From assembly GCA_041398785.1 (NCBI GenBank), contig JAWKUA010000053.1:1-8785 (forward strand): a stretch of DNA of 8,785 nucleotides. The letters run 5' to 3'. Positions within the stretch are counted from its first letter, which is position 1; each line of letters begins with the position of its first letter. Source of the stretch: Planctomycetaceae bacterium (GTDB lineage: Bacteria > Planctomycetota > Planctomycetia > Planctomycetales > Planctomycetaceae). Shown in pieces: positions 6,265 to 8,785 of this stretch. The notes under the pieces are model-generated. The model searched no databases and was not told where the DNA came from. It worked only from the letters and a program-made list of their open reading frames with translations. The position numbers and the translations under genes were made by a program.

Positions 6265-7146
6265 ATGAAACCAGATATTCTTCGCTGCGACGACATCGAT
6301 CCTGATCCGGATCAGCCGCGCCGCGGCATGGACGCCGAAGAACTGAAGTCGCTGGCTCTCAGCGTCCGCGAGCACGGACTGCTGCAGTGGGTCATCGTGT
6401 GGAAGAACGGTGATCGCTTCATGCTGGTCGACGGTCACCGCCGCTTCGCCGCCGTGAAGGCCATCGGCCGCGACACGATCGAAGCCCTGGTGCTGGACGA
6501 ACGGCCGGAAGAACAACGGCTGAGCCTGGTGCAGCTGGCCGCCAACTGCCACCGGCAGGATCTGAAGCCAATGGACAAGGCCCGCGCGTTCCGGCAACTG
6601 CAGCAGTCGCAGGGCTGGTCGCAGGCGGAACTCGCCAGAGCCATGCACGTCAGTAAAGCTACGGTGACGCAGGTGCTGTCCTATCTGAACCTGCCGCCGG
6701 AACTGCAGCAGCAGCTCGATTCCGGCAGCCTCGCCGGCAGCACGGCCTACGCCATCGCGCGAGCTCCCGACGACACCACGAAAATGCAGCTCGCGTCGCA
6801 GGCACTCAGCGGTTCACTGCACCGCGACGAAGCCACTCAGCGCGTCAGCCGTCGCACGGCATCCGTCCCGCGTGTACGAGTCACGATTCGAATGCCGGAC
6901 GGAGACATCACGATCGCCGCCGCCAATAAACCGGGCATCGCCGCGTCGTGTCTCTGCTCCGGCACCTGTCGCGCCAATGCCGCAGCGGCTGAACGACAGG
7001 GCCTCGACGTCACCACGTTCGAACGCATCCTCACCGACCGGCACCGCGCCCGGCGACTGATCCACCGTCCCGCACACCGTGAGCCGGCATCCGGACAATC
7101 ACTTCCGGTTCCTCACCACGAGACTCAGAAAGGATCGTCACCATGA
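6265..7146 (+). CDS. ParB/Spo0J-like DNA-binding protein
   Basis: A 293-residue ParB family protein. ATG 6265 follows AGGAG (6254-6258). The N-terminal ParB/Srx-fold domain shows DPDPDQPRR (12-20), SLALSVREHGLLQ (29-41) and VDGHRRFAAVKAIG (55-68). The last is the box usually written GERRxRA in chromosomal ParB; here Glu is replaced by His58, as in many plasmid and phage homologues. ANCHRQDLKP (93-102) corresponds to the ENxxR segment and keeps Asn94 and Arg97. A central HTH lies at about 118-142 (WSQAELARAMHVSKATVTQV). The C-terminal part has a strand pair (203-220) and ends ERQGLDVTTFERIL before a basic tail. Residues 226-240, with three Cys, may be misread through two compensating indels. 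A partition or transcription-regulatory role on the element is likely. Its stop overlaps the next ATG (ATGA). Confidence 0.88.
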   Translation: MKPDILRCDDIDPDPDQPRRGMDAEELKSLALSVREHGLLQWVIVWKNGDRFMLVDGHRRFAAVKAIGRDTIEALVLDERPEEQRLSLVQLAANCHRQDLKPMDKARAFRQLQQSQGWSQAELARAMHVSKATVTQVLSYLNLPPELQQQLDSGSLAGSTAYAIARAPDDTTKMQLASQALSGSLHRDEATQRVSRRTASVPRVRVTIRMPDGDITIAAANKPGIAASCLCSGTCRANAAAAERQGLDVTTFERILTDRHRARRLIHRPAHREPASGQSLPVPHHETQKGSSP

Positions 7147-7461
7147 AACAGCAACCGCAGCGGGTCAACAGGCTCCAAAGATCGGCCAGGGCCACGCGTC
7201 CGCTATGTTCCGCGGCGGACTGAAGGAACTCTCGGCGATCCTGCCCGCATTCCCCGACAGCGTCAAACCGGTGGAGGAAATGGGCCTCGCCGGCAACACG
7301 CTGCCGCAGGAAGTTTACAACGACCGGCACCCAAAAATCAACAGCAGCAGCCCGGCCACGATCAGCCGACGCATCAACCGTCGATGAATCACCAGGCTGC
7401 GGATCACCAGCCCGAACAGCACAGCCCGACAATCGACGACACGTTCGATCTGAGCATGTAA
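7143..7461 (+). pseudogene. Small conserved-looking protein, frameshifted twice
   Basis: The ATG at 7143 overlaps the stop of the ParB-like gene. As written, this frame closes after 26 codons. Adding one G to the run at 7162-7164 leads to a second frame (APKIGQGHASAMFRGGLKEL, then EMGLAGNTLPQEVYND). Adding one G at 7326-7327 leads to a third frame with a Gln/His/Pro-rich tail (NQQQQPGHDQPTHQP) and the acidic end IDDTFDLSM, stopping at TAA 7459-7461. The restored product is about 107 residues. The GHASAMFRGGLKEL core followed by a G-x-P-x-EV segment resembles small planctomycete proteins I have a general impression of, but I cannot name a family. No signal peptide or membrane segment. Coupled to the ParB-like gene and closed by a strong terminator. 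Pseudogene or sequencing artefact cannot be separated from sequence alone. Confidence 0.6.
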
Positions 7462-7486
7462 ACCCGTCGATTCAGTAACCCCTTCG

Positions 7487-7523
7487 CGGCCGGCGGACCC
7501 TCGAAATTCCGTCGGCCGTTTTT
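7487..7523 (+). terminator. Strong intrinsic terminator
   Basis: CGGCCGGCGG (7487-7496) pairs with CCGTCGGCCG (7509-7518), ten pairs including one G-U, with a 12-base loop and TTTTT at 7519-7523. It marks the end of the transcript that carries the coupling-protein and ParB-like genes. Confidence 0.85.
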
Positions 7524-7592
7524 GCGCTCCCGGCAGCATTGCACCGCCTGCTGCAACACCCGCCTTCCGCCGCGCGTGAAACCATGGAAGCC

Positions 7593-7619
7593 GCGCCCGC
7601 CACTCCGTGAGACGGGCGC
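7593..7619. repeat. 7-bp inverted repeat in the gap before the HTH genes
   Basis: GCGCCCG (7593-7599) and CGGGCGC (7613-7619) with a 13-base loop. No T tract follows. It could be an operator or part of a leader RNA for the excisionase-like genes. I see nothing else of note between 7524 and 7695. Confidence 0.3.
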
Positions 7620-7695
7620 ACCCGCTTCGTTCCACGGATAATCCCAGCGGACAACTCAGCCATGACCATCCCCACCACTCAGCCACCGCCTTCAA

Positions 7696-7899
7696 ATGCT
7701 CACCATCCGCGACGCCGCGGAAGAACTGAGCCTGCCGCCATCGCACATCATGCGGCTGATCGCCAGCAATCTCCTCCCTCACCACCGCCTCGGCCCCAAC
7801 CAATCCCACATCCGCATCCTCAGAATCGACCTCGCACCGTTTCAACGGCAGGAGGGGATTCACGAATCGCTGCTTAAAGGGCGGAACCATGAATCGTGA
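7696..7899 (+). CDS. Excisionase-type (HTH_17) DNA-binding protein, first copy
   Basis: A 67-residue protein with the compact winged-HTH layout of the excisionase/MerR-like HTH_17 family. MLTIRDAAEELSLPPSHIMR (1-20) gives the HTH, LIASNLLPHH (21-30) leads into the wing, and a second hydrophobic strand (HIRILRIDLAPF, 38-49) follows. Family members act as recombination directionality factors or small regulators. The ATG at 7696 is the only ATG after an in-frame stop at 7663-7665. No clear ribosome binding site precedes it, so initiation may not depend on one. The last 11 bases overlap the next gene, a similar protein, so the two are co-translated. No integrase gene is in the window. Confidence 0.75.
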   Translation: MLTIRDAAEELSLPPSHIMRLIASNLLPHHRLGPNQSHIRILRIDLAPFQRQEGIHESLLKGRNHES

Positions 7900-8131
7900 C
7901 CTCTCCATCAGCCAGGTCGCCCGCCAGCTGCAGATCCGCCGCGAGTCAGTCCGCCAACTGATCGAACACGGCTGGCTCGAAGCCTACGACGCCGCCCCGC
8001 CCGACGCCCGCCGCCGAGCCTACCGGATCTCCGAACAGGCGCTGCACGCCTACAAGGAATCCCGCAAAGTACGCAAGCAACTCCTCACTCGACGCCGATC
8101 ACAAAAGCAGCCTGTCACCGAGTACTTTTGA
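7889..8131 (+). CDS. Excisionase-type (HTH_17) DNA-binding protein, second copy
   Basis: An 80-residue protein of the same layout as its upstream neighbour. LSISQVARQLQIRRESVRQL (5-24) is the HTH, IEHGWLEAY (25-33) the turn into the wing, and RRAYRISEQALHAY (42-55) the final strand and helix. A strongly basic tail (KVRKQLLTRRRSQK, 60-73) is absent from the first copy and could add DNA contacts. ATG 7889 has AAAGGG (7876-7881) at good spacing and overlaps the previous stop. The two genes look like diverged tandem duplicates and may act as a pair or heterodimer. Role as excisionase or as transcription regulator cannot be decided here. Confidence 0.78.
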   Translation: MNRDLSISQVARQLQIRRESVRQLIEHGWLEAYDAAPPDARRRAYRISEQALHAYKESRKVRKQLLTRRRSQKQPVTEYF

Positions 8132-8240
8132 GGTCCGCTACAAGGTGCAAGCGTGCATTCGGAACGGTAGGCTCGCACGAAAGGCAACATCGAAGACGAT
8201 GGGGGACACCTGCACAATCAGCTCCGGTCAATTGATTGAC

Positions 8241-8648
8241 GTGACCACGGCCAAATCCGCCACGGAGAAGCCGGCGAAGACCCGTAAGGTGAAGACCGAC
8301 GACAAACTCAGCCAACTCGATGCAGCGGTCAAGGTGCTCACCGAATCGGGCGAGCCGATGACGACCAAGGCGATGATCGACGCGATGGCCTCTCACGGGT
8401 ACTGGACCAGCCCCGGCGGAGCGACCCCTTGGGCCACTCTCTACTCCGTGCTCATCCGCGAGATCGCCAACAAGGGGGACGAATCCCGGTTCACCAAGGT
8501 CGACCGGGGCCAGTTCGCCTTGAGCGCCGCGACCACACCAACTCCAAAGACCAAGGGTAAGAAGTCGGCCAAGAAGTCCAAGCCCGCCGACGGGACGCCT
8601 GCCCGAAGGCGGTTTCTGATCTCGTCGAGATTTGAGGTGTCACCATGA
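8241..8648 (+). CDS. HARE-HTH winged-helix protein
   Basis: The core (about residues 23-95 from GTG 8241) matches the HARE-HTH (HB1/ASXL/restriction-endonuclease HTH) winged helix. Visible pieces are LDAAVKVLTESGEPMTTKAM, then GYWTSPGGATPWATLYSVLI and FTKVDRGQFAL. The fold is thought to bind DNA, and stand-alone copies like this appear common in Planctomycetota. The start is uncertain. GTG 8241 gives a natural Thr/Lys-rich N-terminus, while ATG 8199 and GTG 8145 extend it with unconvincing sequence; none has a good ribosome binding site. A Lys-rich tail (KGKKSAKKSKPADG) follows the domain. The last residues are suspect. One G added at 8601 would change the end to DGTPGPKAVSDLVEI with a stop at 8633-8635, leaving the GAGG site of the next gene after the stop. 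As written, the stop overlaps the next ATG. Confidence 0.82.
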   Translation: MTTAKSATEKPAKTRKVKTDDKLSQLDAAVKVLTESGEPMTTKAMIDAMASHGYWTSPGGATPWATLYSVLIREIANKGDESRFTKVDRGQFALSAATTPTPKTKGKKSAKKSKPADGTPARRRFLISSRFEVSP

Positions 8649-8785
8649 CGAATCCAGAACTGAAGATTGCCGATGCCATCCGCGAGGTGACCGTCGCGAT
8701 GCAGAAGGCCATTGCCGATGGCTACCGCTCGCGGATGATCGATGCCGACGACCTGGTCGAGGTGCTGTTGGCAATCGCCGACCAC
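8645..8785 (+). CDS. Small companion protein of the HARE-HTH gene, 3'-partial
   Basis: ATG 8645 is preceded by GAGG (8634-8637) at 7 bases and opens a frame of 47 codons that runs off the window. The start is MTNPELKIADAIREVTVAMQ, and the rest is acidic and helical (IDADDLVEVLLAIADH near the edge). No membrane segment or known motif is present. It follows the HARE-HTH gene directly, so they are probably one operon. Family unknown; the low complexity of function clues and the partial length prevent more. Confidence 0.65.
   Translation, partial: MTNPELKIADAIREVTVAMQKAIADGYRSRMIDADDLVEVLLAIADH

Noticed and set aside
4139..7146. Complete type IV secretion system or conjugation locus
   Set aside because: Only the coupling ATPase is recognisable. 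No VirB4/VirB11-like ATPase, relaxase, pilin or outer-membrane part is present in the window.
7315..7908. A 197-codon open frame on the minus strand
   Set aside because: It covers a strong + strand terminator and the antisense of an excisionase-like gene. Its hydrophobic C-terminus is the reverse of the Gln/His-rich tail at 7300-7460.
8241..8648. Restriction-modification component
   Set aside because: The HARE-HTH fold also occurs in restriction endonucleases, but no nuclease or methylase motif is present; only the winged helix and a basic tail are seen.

Overview
The window is G+C-rich and every gene I can support lies on the + strand. It reads as accessory, mobile-element-like DNA, probably from a member of the Planctomycetota. 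That placement is an inference. It rests on the small HARE-HTH winged-helix protein with its short companion, the tandem excisionase-type HTH proteins, the ParB-like protein and the exported proteins of no known family. No ribosomal or other phylogenetic marker is present.

Layout. (1) Positions 1-374 hold the end of an unrecognised acidic protein. (2) Positions 375-814 are non-coding, with an A/T-rich patch and a cluster of GCGTCG-type repeats. (3) Positions 815-1929 hold a Cys-rich unknown protein whose stop codon overlaps (ATGA) the start of a stand-alone sigma-70 region-4-like HTH protein, followed by a hairpin terminator. (4) Positions 2180-3871 hold two exported or membrane proteins. The first (2180-3121) is broken by about eight frame changes and the second by two near its start. 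When the indels are undone, the first gene ends in ATGA overlap with the second. (5) Positions 3872-4138 hold a terminator hairpin, a 13-bp tandem duplication and three and a half copies of a 28-bp palindrome-bearing repeat. (6) Positions 4139-6103 hold an intact TraG/VirD4-type coupling ATPase with an unusual extra C-terminal membrane segment. (7) Positions 6265-7461 hold a ParB-like protein overlapping a small frameshifted protein, then a strong intrinsic terminator. (8) Positions 7696-8785 hold two overlapping excisionase-like HTH proteins, a HARE-HTH protein and the start of a further small gene.

How the genes may work together. The exported coiled-coil protein, the membrane protein, the coupling ATPase and the ParB-like protein sit in one direction around a repeat array. 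This resembles the DNA-transfer and maintenance part of an integrative element or plasmid, although no relaxase, mating-pair ATPase, integrase or replication initiator is visible here. The excisionase-like, HARE-HTH and sigma-4-like proteins could supply regulation.

A recurring feature is the large number of one-base frame changes, mostly in short homopolymers and often a missing G. These are either uncorrected sequencing errors or real decay of part of the element; raw reads would decide.
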